Assembly (NCBI GenBank): GCA_003427395.1
Contig: BFEA01000291.1
Span: 532,309 to 563,926 of the forward strand
Source of the DNA: Chara braunii
Taxonomy: Eukaryota > Streptophyta > Charophyceae > Charales > Characeae
DNA: 31,618 bases
Direction of reading: 5' to 3'
The position numbers were made by a program, and so were the translations under genes. Every line of letters begins with the position of its first letter. The stretch's first letter is position 1. The notes below the pieces were generated by a model. The model was not told the DNA's origin. It did no database searches and saw only the letters and a program-made list of their open reading frames with translations. Shown one piece after another: positions 1 to 9,277 of this stretch.

Positions 1-20
1 GAGAGAGAGAGAGAGAGAGA
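1..20. repeat. (GA)n microsatellite at window edge
   Basis: Ten perfect GA units at the left edge; the tract probably continues outside the window. Confidence 0.9.
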
Positions 21-1243
21 AGGGGAGGGGGGCGGGAAAGGGGGAAGACGAGTAAGAGCAGTAAAGGTGATGCGTTATTACTGTATTAACTTATACATTT
101 TAATGATTTATTTATTTATTTTTTGAGCTCACATATGGGCACGTGAGAATTGAGAATCTCATCGCCTCCGAATCCTAAGGAAATCTGGGTATTAACTTCA
201 TTGTTAATTTCTCCTGTACATCGTGATGTGCGTGCTGTTATTTGAGACTGAAGGAAAAAAAAAAAAAAGAGATTGAAGTGGTGGTGAAGTTGGTTTTATC
301 TGGTAATACAATGATAATTGAATGAATTATTTGTTATATCCTTTTTATTATCTTGAAGTCGACTTGATAGGAAAAGGACAAGTTAAAAAAAAAAAAAAAG
401 GGAAAAGGACTCCGCCGCTGCTATATGGAGTGTTAATTTCAGAAATGTTGTGATTTCTCTTGCTCCATCTTTTTTATTTAGAAAAAAAATTGTTAATTTG
501 TTACATGCTTTTGTAATAAGTAAAATTTCAAGTAAAATAAAAATAAAAATAAAAATAAAAATAAAAAAATCAAGTACAGAACAGTTTCCTGTATGTGTTA
601 AAAAGGTGGGGCGGAATAGTAAGCAAGAAAAACGGAGAATTATGCGCAGCAGGAGAGAAAATAAAGAAGGAGAGAGAATGGGGGAGTGTAGCGGATCGGA
701 GTCGAAGAATTGGAAGCCAAGACTAAAAATGATAAAATTTGTCATTATGGAATATACTGCAAATTAAAAAAAAAATAAAAATAAAAAAATGATAAATTGT
801 CTCAAGTGTGCTGCCTACCAGCCGGCCATCCTTTAGTATAGTACTTGTGTGCTAGCTACAACCGTCTTTCCTCGCCGAAGACAACACACCCTGATCATGA
901 TGTATACAAGCTATGTTTCCGGTCTTATACAGAGGGCGTATGACAGGTAGAGCATGCGAACTCTCTCCCCCTTCCTCTCCCCCTCAAGCTTTTTGAGAAC
1001 AGGAACCTCTTTTATATTTTTTATCTTCATTTTTACAAGGAACCTACACTGCCGAGGTAGTGTTTCCGTTTGGGTCATAGAGATCCCTCCCTCCCCCGGG
1101 CATGTAGCGGAGGTGTCGTTTACAATAAAAGAGAATCGCAAAGATAAAAATGCAATCAAGTAGACAGTCAGGCAATCCTGGCTGGCAAATAGCTGATTGG
1201 GTGAGAGGTAGGTAGGTGGACTGGCATGCATTGTGCTTGCTTT
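21..1243. other. Non-coding AT-rich stretch
   Basis: Poly(A) runs lie at 255-268 and 385-399, and a second A/T-rich patch near 766-790. Open frames here are low complexity (Phe- or Lys-rich) and read straight through these runs, so I call no gene. Confidence 0.6.
534..569. repeat. (AAAAAT)n hexamer microsatellite
   Basis: About five consecutive AAAAAT units ending in a longer A run. Confidence 0.85.
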
Positions 1244-1262
1244 GTGTGTGTGTGTGTGTGTG
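1244..1262. repeat. (GT)n microsatellite
   Basis: Uninterrupted alternating GT/TG. Confidence 0.9.
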
Positions 1263-1472
1263 GTCGTATTCGCTACACACAACTCCACAGAGAAAAGCAT
1301 GACTGTGCCGAACAGACTGTTTCGTCGGACTTTCACCGACTCATCAGGAGGTTGAACGCCGACGGTGTGCCCAGGATGCATTTGACTGATGGATAAGGAC
1401 TCGCCAAGAGAGAAAAGTGGTCGACATTACTCACACCAACCCTGCAATCCTAGCAGACTCTGTATGTGTGTT

Positions 1473-1478
<6 letters not shown>

Positions 1479-1514
<36 letters not shown>
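1479..1514. repeat. (TG)n microsatellite
   Basis: About 18 TG units preceded by imperfect TG/TTTG and followed by GAGTGAGTG. Confidence 0.9.
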
Positions 1515-1516
<2 letters not shown>

Positions 1517-1647
1517 TGAGTGAAAGGTCTGCTAGGATGCAATGGCAATTGAATGTGTGTATGAGAGGTCTGTGAAATGACTGTACGGACTGTGTATGGA
1601 AGGTTTTCTCCCTGTTCAGGTTTGCTAGAATGGAATGTGTTGTGTGT

Positions 1648-1990
1648 GTAGGAAAGGCCCGCAAAATGAAAACATGTGTAGGAAAGGCGCGCAAAATGAA
1701 AACAAGAAGAGAGAACAGAGGAAAACAAGAAAAGAGAACAGAGGAAAACAAGAAAAGAGAAGAGAGGAAAACAAGGAAAGGAAGAAATGGTAACAAAACA
1801 GAAATGAAAAGGGAACATAATAGAAATGACAGGGACAAGAACAGAAAATAAAAGAAGAAAAAGAAGAGAAAATAACAGAGAAGGAAAAGAAGAAAAGGAG
1901 GAAATGAGAAGGAACAGAACCAGCAACGAAAAGGGAACATAAGAGAAAGAGAGGGAAACGAACCGAAATGAGAGGTAAAAGAACACAAAA
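1648..1990. repeat. Purine-rich tract with short tandem repeats
   Basis: The plus strand is almost entirely A and G. It opens with two copies of a 30-base unit (GTAGGAAAGGCSCGCAAAATG at about 1649 and 1679) and continues as degenerate GAAAACAAGA/GAGAACAGAG repeats. The long Phe/Ser/Leu frames on the minus strand are products of this composition and are not genes. Confidence 0.75.
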
Positions 1991-2026
1991 CAGAACAGAT
2001 GCAAGGAGACCCTCGCTCAATGCTCA

Positions 2027-2100
2027 CAACAGGGTATAGCAACAGGTAAGGGCACAGGTTAAGTCAACAACAGGGTATAGCAACAGGTAAGGGCACAGGT
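2027..2100. repeat. 41-bp tandem duplication
   Basis: A 33-base segment beginning CAACAGGGTATAGCAACAGG occurs at 2027-2059 and identically at 2068-2100. Confidence 0.9.
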
Positions 2101-2152
2101 AAGGGAACACCAGGGCAAAAGATATGTCAGTGAATGCTGAACAACACACGCA

Positions 2153-2155
<3 letters not shown>

Positions 2156-2232
<77 letters not shown>
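2156..2232. repeat. Long (GA)n microsatellite
   Basis: About 38 uninterrupted GA units. Confidence 0.95.
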
Positions 2233-2236
<4 letters not shown>

Positions 2237-2862
2237 TCGGTTCAGTGTTCTGAGTGATTGTAGTTTACATTGTACGTTTAGGTTCATGCCATCAGAATGA
2301 AAGATGAGCAAGCTGAGGTAAAGAGCTTGGAGGATGGACGGGGCAGGAGAGAAGAGATTGGATAGGGAGCAGAATGTGTTGTCTATGGGGATAGGTTGTG
2401 ACTCGGAGCTTGGGGGCACTGTCACTGCAGTTACATCTTTTTAACGCTTGTGCTCATATTAGCTCACACGTAAGGAGAAGCATGTGCATGTAAGTTGAAA
2501 TGACACTTCTGGTCCCCTGGAAAGTTAGAAAGGAGCTGAAGAAGAGGGGGTGGATGGTGCTCGAGTTTTCTTTTATGATGTTTTGTTACCTTTTCCTGTT
2601 TTGTTACCTTTTGCTGAGAACTAGGGGCGGAATGGTAGTACGTCGCTCGGGCCTTCTCCTGATTCTGCGGGGTGTCCTTATCGACATCTGCCCGAACAGA
2701 TGGGTATGTCCGGCCCAGCGCAAAATAGCTAAATTTTGAGAAAATAAAAGAACTAAAGTTTTGAGAAGTTTTTTGGGAAAAAAGTATGTTGTAGCTCTTA
2801 CAATTACAAACAACTTCAGGCTGAGGATCACCTCCAAATTCTCACCCAAGTACCGCCTTTAC
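2233..2862. other. No gene recognised
   Basis: Unique-looking sequence. A short direct repeat of TGTTACCTTTT-type text is seen near 2583-2612. No coding frame shows a recognisable domain. Confidence 0.5.
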
Positions 2863-2971
2863 CACTAGTACCTTTCCCGCGTGATCGGCGGCCGTCATTT
2901 CGTTTCGGCCTCCGAAAAGGTCGGATGCCTACCCGAGGCCCGCTATTTTCCAAGCGGCAAAGGTACTAGTG
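2863..2971. repeat. Small foldback element (inverted repeat)
   Basis: Arm CACTAGTACCTTTCCCGC at 2863-2880 matches the reverse complement of 2954-2971 at 17 of 18 bases, with a 73-base spacer. It may be a short MITE or a solo hairpin; no clear target duplication is seen. Confidence 0.65.
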
Positions 2972-3437
2972 ACTATAAACCCTGAGACCACCTTTTGCCC
3001 TTTACAATGTTTACATGTTTTTTTGAAAGTAAGCTCGGATTTGTGCTCCATTTCCCAGGCGTTGAATTTGCGAATAGAAAACCATAGAGGAAAAAAAACA
3101 TCATTATTGTTGTTTACTTGGATATCTGGGATGGACATCCGGTCCGAGCTTCCGTGGCCTGGATGTCTGGTAGGCGAGTTTGTTTCGTTCTGGCTTTTCT
3201 TCTTCTTGTTGCTCTTTTTTTTGGGTCCTTTTTAAAGGCGGTTTGCGTCGTCGGCTCTCTCGCAAGAGTCAAGCCTAACGTACCTTGAGGAGTGAATGGG
3301 GCCAGTGATAGATATTTGCTTTTATCGTTTCATAAGAAATAATATTCAAAAGGTGGTTTGATTATGCTGTAGCTGTCTTATGGAGCCAAACACGGGGATA
3401 TCATTGCAAATTTGAAATTCTACATGTTTTTATATGT
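2972..3437. other. No gene recognised
   Basis: Mixed-composition DNA with a pyrimidine-rich stretch near 3190-3232. No frame with family features. Confidence 0.5.
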
Positions 3438-3717
3438 CCCTGCTGCCTTGTTCTTGCTGTCTGGGCACTTTGTTTACCAACGTGGGCCTCACTCCACTAC
3501 TCATGACATGCACAAAGACAAAAAATCCGGCTGTGTATCTTTCCATGTTCGAGCGGAAGATTCATTCTCGTTTTGCGCCCTGCTGCCTTGTTCTTGCTGT
3601 CTGCGCACTTTGTTTACCAACATGGGCCTCACTCCCCTACTCATGACATGCACAAAAGACAAAAAATCGGGCTGTGTATCTTTCCATGTTCTAGCGGAAG
3701 ATTCATTCTCGTTTTGC
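3438..3717. repeat. 140-bp tandem duplication
   Basis: Copy 1 (3438-3576) and copy 2 (3578-3717) share nearly all bases, beginning near TGCTGCCTTGTTCTTGCTGT and ending ATTCATTCTCGTTTTGC. Copy 2 has one extra A in a CAAAAGAC run and a few substitutions. An open frame spans both copies (3412-3906), but the extra base makes the two copies read partly in different frames, which argues against coding. Confidence 0.9.
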
Positions 3718-3840
3718 TCATTTGGTGAGTCGTGGATTAACAGAGCCCTAAATTTTCAGGAGGGTTTTTTCAGGGTCATTATAACAAACGTCCAACAACT
3801 TTTAAGCCAGACTTGTCACCAGTCCATAGAGTGGACACCA

Positions 3841-3875
3841 AATAAATCAACAGCAAAAAAAAAAAAAAAAAAAAA
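3841..3875 (+). other. AATAAA followed by a 21-base poly(A) run
   Basis: AATAAA at 3841-3846 lies 8 bases before an A run at 3855-3875. This is the layout of a retroposed transcript 3' end, and the 140-bp tandem duplication lies just upstream. I could not identify the parent transcript. Confidence 0.4.
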
Positions 3876-4766
3876 GGTAGAAGGGGTCCCTGTTAATCTC
3901 TTGTGATGTGACAATATGTACGTCCGTTCCGACAGGCTGTACACTACCATCTTCACCCGAATAGAACGCCCGGTAATTATCGCCGTATCTTGGCTGAAAG
4001 CTGTGCCAAATACAGCTATAATGATCGGACATTATATTCAGGTGAAGACGGTAGCTTTATGCAACATATGAGTCGGACATTTATATGTGCCTGTTGGTTT
4101 GCGCCCTCTTTTTGTTAACTGCAATTGTCTCCAGCTCAGCGTTTGGTATGTCCTTGTTTCTAGTGCTGGCTGTGTAATCATGTCCGGATCATTTTGAACT
4201 ACGTCGTTATAATTTCATGTGGTTATGTTTTTTTTTTTTTTTTTTGTGGTTATGTTGTTGTCTCCATGGCTTGCCTTCTTTTTTTTTTTTCTTGTGGATT
4301 TTCCCCTTTCTTTGTTTTTGGCTATTATATCCCTTCTAATAACATCCTAACACCAGGGCTTTCATGGATGTGTCTAGCTTTAACGACAACAAGATTCTGT
4401 CACAATTAGTTAGTATGTGCCTTGTGAGTGCTTGTGAAAACGTAAGTATGTGTGTATGCTTGGGCTTCCTTGCAACAACTCTGTACTTTGTGTCAGTCTG
4501 GTTCTGACGTTCATACTCCATTGTTGACTCGCTCGTGTTTGCTTATGGTCGTTATCTGTGCATCATGAAATTATGCCACATGGCAGATTTACAGACTCGG
4601 TGGTGGGCCCGCAATACACAGGGAGCAACCGAGAGTTGCGCCCTTTTCTAGGGCTTGCAATTTATGCAATCGTGCTGGTACGCATTGTCTTTTTTGGAAA
4701 CACAGCTATATCTCCATCGTCTCCGCCTTTTATTCCCCAGTCAATTGTGTTCAGATTGTCAGAATC
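3876..4766. other. No gene recognised
   Basis: AT-rich DNA with poly(T) runs at about 4229-4245 and 4281-4290. The small frames here carry no recognisable motif. Confidence 0.5.
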
Positions 4767-4824
4767 TTCAGATTGCAATGCTCATTGACACCTAGCATTA
4801 CCCCTGGATTGGATAAGTCGAAAT
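4767..4824 (+). repeat. Dispersed direct repeat, left copy
   Basis: 58 bases with about 83% identity to 10021-10078. The best-conserved part is CTGGATTGGATAAGT. The two copies bound a 5.2-kb block that holds the retropepsin relic, so they may be remnants of element ends. Confidence 0.7.
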
Positions 4825-5830
4825 TGTGCTGTTATGTAATGTTTTCTTTTCAGCATCGCTGGCCGATGGGTCTCACCACGCAGCTACAAACACGAAACAA
4901 AACGAACTGAGAACTTGCGAGTCCTTGCGATAGACCAAATTCGTTTTTTTTCCCCCATTTTTTGAGGTACCCATATGGCCCATGCAAAGTACAGTCGTCG
5001 CCATGGCAAGCGAGAGTTGTTCGCGTAAGGGTCTTTTGTGCATGTCGGTTTGTTTTTGCGGTCCGATTCTAGGGCGGGGCGCGACGCGACTGGGAGTGCT
5101 GCGCCCCACCAGTACGATCCTGCCGGTGCGCGATGGAAAAGCCGGGCGACGTAGGCGACGCAGCGGGCGAAAACTTGAGGCGTGGGATGGCTGGGTGTGG
5201 CGATGAGCGGGGATGGGGAGCAGCAACAAGTGGTGAGGCGCGGAGTATACTCCATAGATCTTCTCTTGGTGTGGATTCTTAGGGCGGGCTACGAGAGACG
5301 GCGGATCGCGCAGGCTTTGCCACCATGGATGTTTCTTTCCCTATCTAGATTGCCAGCGAGGGGTTGTCGACAGGTTTGGCAACTTGGGCTCCCTACGTGG
5401 CTGTGTTGTGGTAAGTGATTGGCCACAGTCCGATAACTTTCATCGTTCAGCTTATTGGTTACATGCGAAGCAGGCCACAAACAGCTGAAATGCTTTTGAA
5501 GCCGATGAAGGAGGAGGTGGAGGTTGAGAGTGGGGGAGGACATGATATGAGTGGTAGGTGGGAATTAGGGCTGGTAAGGAATTACGTAGATTGTCCGCTG
5601 TCTTTCCCATCCTGCTGATTACAAGCTTATAAAATCCCTACTGAGTGTTTAATTTTTTGGCGTAAAACATGATTTGGATTTTCCTGACAGTGATGTATTC
5701 CGATGCTGGCGTGACTGGGATTTTTTCAGAGGATGTTTAAATGATTTTGTGTGTTTGGTCTTAAATCTGATTCTCATGTGTTGCTGGTAGTAATTGATCC
5801 CTAATTGAAATTCGACTTAATTTTAAATCT
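4825..5830. other. No gene recognised; GC-rich patch
   Basis: About 5050-5180 is GC- and CpG-rich against AT-rich surroundings. The short frame there is Arg-rich without a domain. The 16-mer GAGTTGTTCGCGTAAG near 5013 recurs near 8050. Segment 4891-4920 resembles the reverse complement of 9908-9933. Confidence 0.4.
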
Positions 5831-5930
5831 GTAATTTCTGGGTAAGATTCTTAATCTGAAATTCGTAAATCAGAGTTTCAGTTCGTAATTTCTGAGCAAG
5901 ATTCCTAATCGGAAATTCGTAAATCAGAGC
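5831..5930. repeat. 54-bp tandem repeat, two copies
   Basis: GTAATTTCTG starts copies at 5831 and 5885. Both continue into an AAATTCGTAAATCAGAG block. The surrounding 5.7-6.1 kb is AT-rich with further AATCTGA/AAATCAGA fragments. Confidence 0.85.
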
Positions 5931-6220
5931 TTTACTCTGATCTCAATGAACGATTACTCAATTCTAAACTGATGTTGAAAATCGAAATACTTCGTATTCT
6001 GTTCTTTTTCTATTCTTTAGTTTTGTGATACTGGTACTCATAAATCAGATTTCGAATTTTAATCTCTTGATTCTCAATAGTGACTCTAACTCGGTTTTAA
6101 ATTCGGATTGCATGAAGTTTACCTCTCATGAGTCAGGGGAAGGGTTAGGGTAGGCAGGCGAAGGATCTGATCAGTATCTGAGGCTTGGGTAGGGTTGACA
6201 AGTTTCAGATGGTGAATCAC
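5931..6220. other. AT-rich spacer
   Basis: No gene, RNA or strong repeat recognised; degenerate AAATCAGA words continue from the upstream tandem repeat. Confidence 0.5.
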
Positions 6221-6225
6221 TTTCG

Positions 6226-6278
6226 TTTTTCTTCTGCGAACTATGTGGTGGAGGAGGTCGGCTTGTCGCGAGAGGAAG
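6226..6278. repeat. Covarying hairpin A1
   Basis: Arms CTTCTGCGA (6231-6239) and TCGCGAGAGGAAG (6266-6278) pair with wobbles and one mismatch. They enclose a 26-base core (6240-6265) starting ACTATGTGGTGGAGGAGG. Confidence 0.7.
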
Positions 6279-6306
6279 TCGAGGGTTGTCTGCCTTCACT
6301 TTTCTT

Positions 6307-6351
6307 CATCTCGCGAACTATGGGTGGAGGAGGTCGGCTTGTCGCGGGATG
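6307..6351. repeat. Covarying hairpin A2
   Basis: Arms CATCTCGCGA (6307-6316) and TCGCGGGATG (6342-6351) pair over ten positions (one G-T). The core (6317-6341) is the A1 core minus one base. Confidence 0.75.
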
Positions 6352-6470
6352 CAGTTGAATAAGGGGGTTTAGGAAGAGTGTGGGAGGGGATCAGTTGTCT
6401 GTTACCTGCCTATGGAACAGGCACGGGACTGAAGTTGAGGGGGGAAGTTTTTTTTATTGGTAACATTGCG

Positions 6471-6501
6471 TCCCGCTGGTGAGGAGGGCTAGCTGGCGGG
6501 A
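6471..6501. repeat. Covarying hairpin B1
   Basis: Arms TCCCGCTGG (6471-6479) and CTGGCGGGA (6493-6501) pair over nine positions (two wobbles). The loop TGAGGAGGGCTAG resembles the middle of the A core. Confidence 0.65.
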
Positions 6502-6620
6502 TTGGATTAGGGCACAACTGCAGTTGAGATGATGGCTTAGCTGTTATAAGTCTGCGCTGGAAGGTGGTAAGGGGATGAGAGGTTAGGGTGCTGGGCCTGT
6601 TTTGCGATGGAGTAAACTAC

Positions 6621-6680
6621 TTTTTCCTCCTCCTTCGAACTATGTGGTGGAGGAGGTCGGCCTGTCGTAGGAAGAGGAAG
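6621..6680. repeat. Covarying hairpin A3
   Basis: Arms 6621-6638 (ending CCTCCTCCTTCGA) and 6665-6680 (TCGTAGGAAGAGGAAG) pair at all but two positions. The core (6639-6664) is almost identical to A1. Confidence 0.75.
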
Positions 6681-6730
6681 AATTGAAGTCTGCATTTCAT
6701 CGCTAGGGGATTTTGGTGAGGTTGTTGGTC

Positions 6731-6793
6731 TATTCTTCTTCTCTCCCGAACTATGTGGTGGAGGAGGTCGGCTCGTCGGGAGATGAAGAAGAG
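6731..6793. repeat. Covarying hairpin A4
   Basis: Arms TCTTCTTCTCTCCCGA-type (6733-6749) and TCGGGAGATGAAGAAGAG (6776-6793) pair for about 16 bp with one bulged base. The core (6750-6775) is almost identical to A1. Confidence 0.75.
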
Positions 6794-7004
6794 TAGGGGG
6801 TGAAAGGGAATGGGAGGAGGGCTGACTGTTTTCTTTTTGAAAAAAAAAAAAAAATCTCAAAAATAGATCTCAGGGTTGATCATACGCGGATGGCTGATTG
6901 ATGGTCTTAAGAATGTTTTCGGACTCTTGGGATTCCTAGCAACTCTTGTTAGGTGGCTTCGATGCTGTTATACTCAGTGACTTGCGGCTGTTCGATGCCA
7001 GAAC

Positions 7005-7200
7005 GACGCTGGCCGGTGCTGGGGTGTTGCCCTGTGACCTGCTGATGCAGGAGCGTGAGGCCTGGTAGAGAGATCTGGGGATGCTTTGGGGTGGGCATTC
7101 CACGGGACAACTAAGGGTTGCTGCTGGGACGATGCTGGTCGGAGCTGGGGTGAGTTGTGTTGCCCTGTAACCCAGCAGGATGTGGGGGTGTGAGACCTGA
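7005..7200. repeat. Diverged tandem repeat, about 122-bp period
   Basis: Segments from about 7005 and 7128 share GACGMTGGYCGG...GCTGGGGTG...TTGCCCTGTRACC. Minus-strand frames here are Pro/Ser/Ala-rich without a domain. Confidence 0.6.
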
Positions 7201-7935
7201 AAGAGCTCGGCAGGGAGTAGGACAATGTTGGAGTGCATTGGAAGGATTTGTTAGGGTTTTCAAGGGTTTTTGAGCATTTGTAGGACCGATGAGGTCTATT
7301 TCTATGTTTTCCGTATTGCTCAGACGTTTTCTCAAGAGACCGAGGTGAGTGGGAGAAGGAGAAGGTGGGATATTACGCGTCCTACTAGCAAGGGGGCTAG
7401 TTGGTAGGACGGGAATAGGGCACAGCAGCAACGGAGATGGTGGCTCTGCTGCAGCAAGTCTTGCCGGAGTGGGGTACAGGGGATGGATTGGGGGGTCTGA
7501 GTCTTTTAGGTGAGTGGGAGAAGTAGATGGTGGGATATCAAGCATCCTACTAGTGCGGGGGCTAGCTGGTAGGATGGAAATAGGGTACAACAGCAACGGA
7601 GATGGTGGCTCTGCTGCAGCAAGTCTTGCCGGAGTGGGGTACAGGGGATGGATTGGGGGGTCTGAGTCTTTTAGGTGAGTGGGAGAAGTAGATGGTGGGA
7701 TATCAAGCATCCTACTAGTGCGGGGGCTAGCTGGTAGGATGGAAATAGGGTACAACAGCAACGGAGATGGTGGCTCTGTTGCCATAAGTCTTGCCGGAGT
7801 GAGGTAAAGAGGATTGATGGGGGGCTCCTGAGTTGGTTTCTGAATTTTGTTCAATTCTGAAGTTTGTCGTAGTAATCTTCTAAGTAGCTCCAATTTTTTC
7901 TTAGCCAAAGCCGGGTAATGGCCCCGGTATCTCAA
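7111..7935 (-). CDS. Proline-rich repetitive open frame, function unknown
   Basis: I do not recognise this frame. It is open for 274 codons and is rich in Pro, Ser, Leu and Thr. Three tandem repeats of 55 residues fill the middle; each carries SILPASPRTSRMLDIPPSTS-like text. The N-terminal part (LAKKKLELLRRLLRQTSELN) is basic and helix-prone. No signal peptide, membrane segment or catalytic motif is seen. The start is not secure: there is no promoter or known homologue. The 165-bp DNA period is an exact multiple of three, so tandem duplication alone would keep the frame open; that weakens the case for coding. The repeats also coincide with hairpins B2-B4. It may be a chance frame over structured repeats, or an exon of a proline-rich wall-type protein. 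Confidence 0.25.
   Translation of the reverse strand: MRYRGHYPALAKKKLELLRRLLRQTSELNKIQKPTQEPPINPLYLTPARLMATEPPSPLLLYPISILPASPRTSRMLDIPPSTSPTHLKDSDPPIHPLYPTPARLAAAEPPSPLLLYPISILPASPRTSRMLDIPPSTSPTHLKDSDPPIHPLYPTPARLAAAEPPSPLLLCPIPVLPTSPLASRTRNIPPSPSPTHLGLLRKRLSNTENIEIDLIGPTNAQKPLKTLTNPSNALQHCPTPCRALSGLTPPHPAGLQGNTTHPSSDQHRPSSNP
7378..7411. repeat. Covarying hairpin B2
   Basis: Arms CGTCCTACTAG (7378-7388) and TTGGTAGGACG (7401-7411) around CAAGGGGGCTAG. Compared with B3/B4 it has a G-C pair where they have A-T, a compensatory double change. Confidence 0.75.
7543..7576. repeat. Covarying hairpin B3
   Basis: Arms CATCCTACTAG (7543-7553) and CTGGTAGGATG (7566-7576) pair over 11 positions with one wobble; loop TGCGGGGGCTAG. 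Confidence 0.75.
7708..7741. repeat. Covarying hairpin B4
   Basis: Same arms and loop as B3, one repeat unit (165 bp) further right. Confidence 0.75.
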
Positions 7936-8030
7936 ATTTTCTAAATTCGATGTAATTTTCCATATGGGACGCTGGGCCCGGTTCTCAGCACGTGCTGCTC
8001 CCCATGAATAGATTGGAGCTTTGTTCCCAA

Positions 8031-8172
8031 AAAAAAAAAAAAAAAAAAAGAGTTGTTCGCGTAAGACACAGCCATGCCAACCGAAAAAGGACTAAACATG
8101 GCCGTGGCAGTCGCTCGCGTAAGACACAGCCATGCCAACTGAAAAAAGAACTGAACATGGTCGAGGCATGGT
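8031..8172. repeat. Poly(A) run and 58-bp tandem repeat
   Basis: A 19-base A run (8031-8049) precedes two copies of a unit starting TCGCGTAAGACACAGCCATG at 8057 and 8115. Copy 2 differs by a few bases. Confidence 0.8.
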
Positions 8173-8287
8173 TGGACGCACATGCCCCGACTCACGAGAA
8201 AGGGCAACTTGTTGGGGAAGTACGTGGAAAGGGCCCTCAAATTTCAACTTGCACACAGGCTTCGCGCGAGTCCTGCCGAACCCCTAA

Positions 8288-9277
8288 GTAGGGGTCGGGC
8301 CGTCCAAAGGCAAGGAAGTCACAGCAGTGGATGGGGGGAAAAGAAATGGGGACGATGACCAATCGATGGTCGACGCGAAAGCCACGGAAGAAAAAAAGGG
8401 GGACGAGCCTACGTCACCAAAATCGTCAAGGAAGAGAGGACCAAAGAAGTTCGAAATGAAGTGCACCTTGGACGAGATAGACACGGTTGCGCCCCTGCGG
8501 AGGACTCTAATGCAGCCAATGCAATATACCCTTCTGGAGTACTTAGAGGCGAGCAAAAACGCCAAGGACGAACTCTTGAGCATCACTAAAAAAGTGAGGA
8601 TTCCGCTTGTCGGAGGGCCGACCGTTCCAGGGGAAGGACCCGCTAAGGAGGAAGTGCAAGCCTCTCGAATTACCATGCAAGAGATGCCGGCAAATTTCTT
8701 CTCGGAAGAAGAGACCAAGAAATTATATGTACTAGGAAGCGGCCAGCTCCAAACCGTGGTGAGTGGGAAGAAGATGAGAGCCTTAGTAGATAATGGATCC
8801 GAATCGACGGTGTNTCGAGATTCCATTGCAAAGGAGCTGGGTCTGGAAGTGGATAGGGGAGTCGCCATGTCAATGGTGGTAGTGGATAATGGATCCGAAN
8901 CGACGGTGTGNCGAGATTCCATTGCGAAGGAGCTGGGTCTGGAAGTGGATAGGAGAGTCGCCATGTCAATGGTGGTAGCAGATAACAAGCTCCAACCGGC
9001 GGAAGGGGTCTGCCACAACCCCGTGATTGAGGTCGCAGGAGCAGAGACTACCGTTCCAATTTTCTCGGTAAAAGAGTGTTCGTCAGAGTTAACCCTTGAC
9101 CGGACATGGCTGAGGGCGGTCCACTCTACCACGGTCAACCTTCCGGACGAAAGCTTGACCCTCTCGATCCAAAGTCCAGACGGAATCCGAGTGGTCCTAA
9201 GGACGGTGGATGCCCAGGATGAGCGGAACCGCACCAGTGTTCTAAGGAGGAAAGGAGTCAAGGCACGGGTGTGTTAG
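8288..9277 (+). pseudogene. Retropepsin polyprotein relic (LTR-retrotransposon type)
   Basis: An open frame starts right after a TAA at 8285-8287 and has no ATG at its beginning (the GTG at 8327 is only a nominal start), so it is a fragment of a longer polyprotein. The first 60 residues after 8327 are charged and basic. The middle (about residues 150-235) looks like a retropepsin half: ALVDNGSES is in the position of the D-S/T-G active site, with Asn replacing Ser/Thr, followed by IAKELGLEV and an AMSMVVADN strand. This block is present twice in tandem (residues 155 and 187). The frame ends with TAG where the parallel copy 272 bp downstream reads CAG. Orientation is opposite to the large element at 10.7-19.5 kb and the protein differs from its protease, so this is a second retroelement family. 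Ambiguous bases lie in both active-site copies. Confidence 0.6.
8787..8978 (+). repeat. 96-bp tandem duplication of the protease active-site block
   Basis: GATAATGGATCCGAA starts copies at 8789 and 8885. The 32-codon period keeps frame. The copies differ by a few bases; the unresolved bases (8814, 8900, 8911) fall mainly at one corresponding site. Confidence 0.85.

Larger units (their letters stand above)
7346..7840. repeat. 165-bp tandem repeat, three copies
   Basis: Copies begin near 7346, 7511 and 7676 (TGAGTGGGAGAAG). Copies 2 and 3 are nearly identical; copy 1 is diverged. Each carries one B-type hairpin at the same place. Confidence 0.9.

Noticed and set aside
383-767. Overlapping open frames on both strands
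   Set aside because: Phe-rich and Lys-rich frames produced by A/T tracts; no start context or domain.
1431-2042. Frames of up to about 200 codons on the minus strand
   Set aside because: Composition artefact of the purine-rich tract and TG repeat; Phe/Ser/Leu/His-Thr only.
4873-5418. Possible gene start in the GC-rich patch
   Set aside because: No domain, several competing short frames, no convincing splice pattern.
6236-6793. Hairpin cores read as a proline-rich protein (RPPPPHSS motif)
   Set aside because: Only two of the four A cores share an open frame; arm pairing explains the pattern better.
8031-8172. Small plant snoRNA tandem
   Set aside because: No C/D or H/ACA boxes at the expected places in the 58-bp units.
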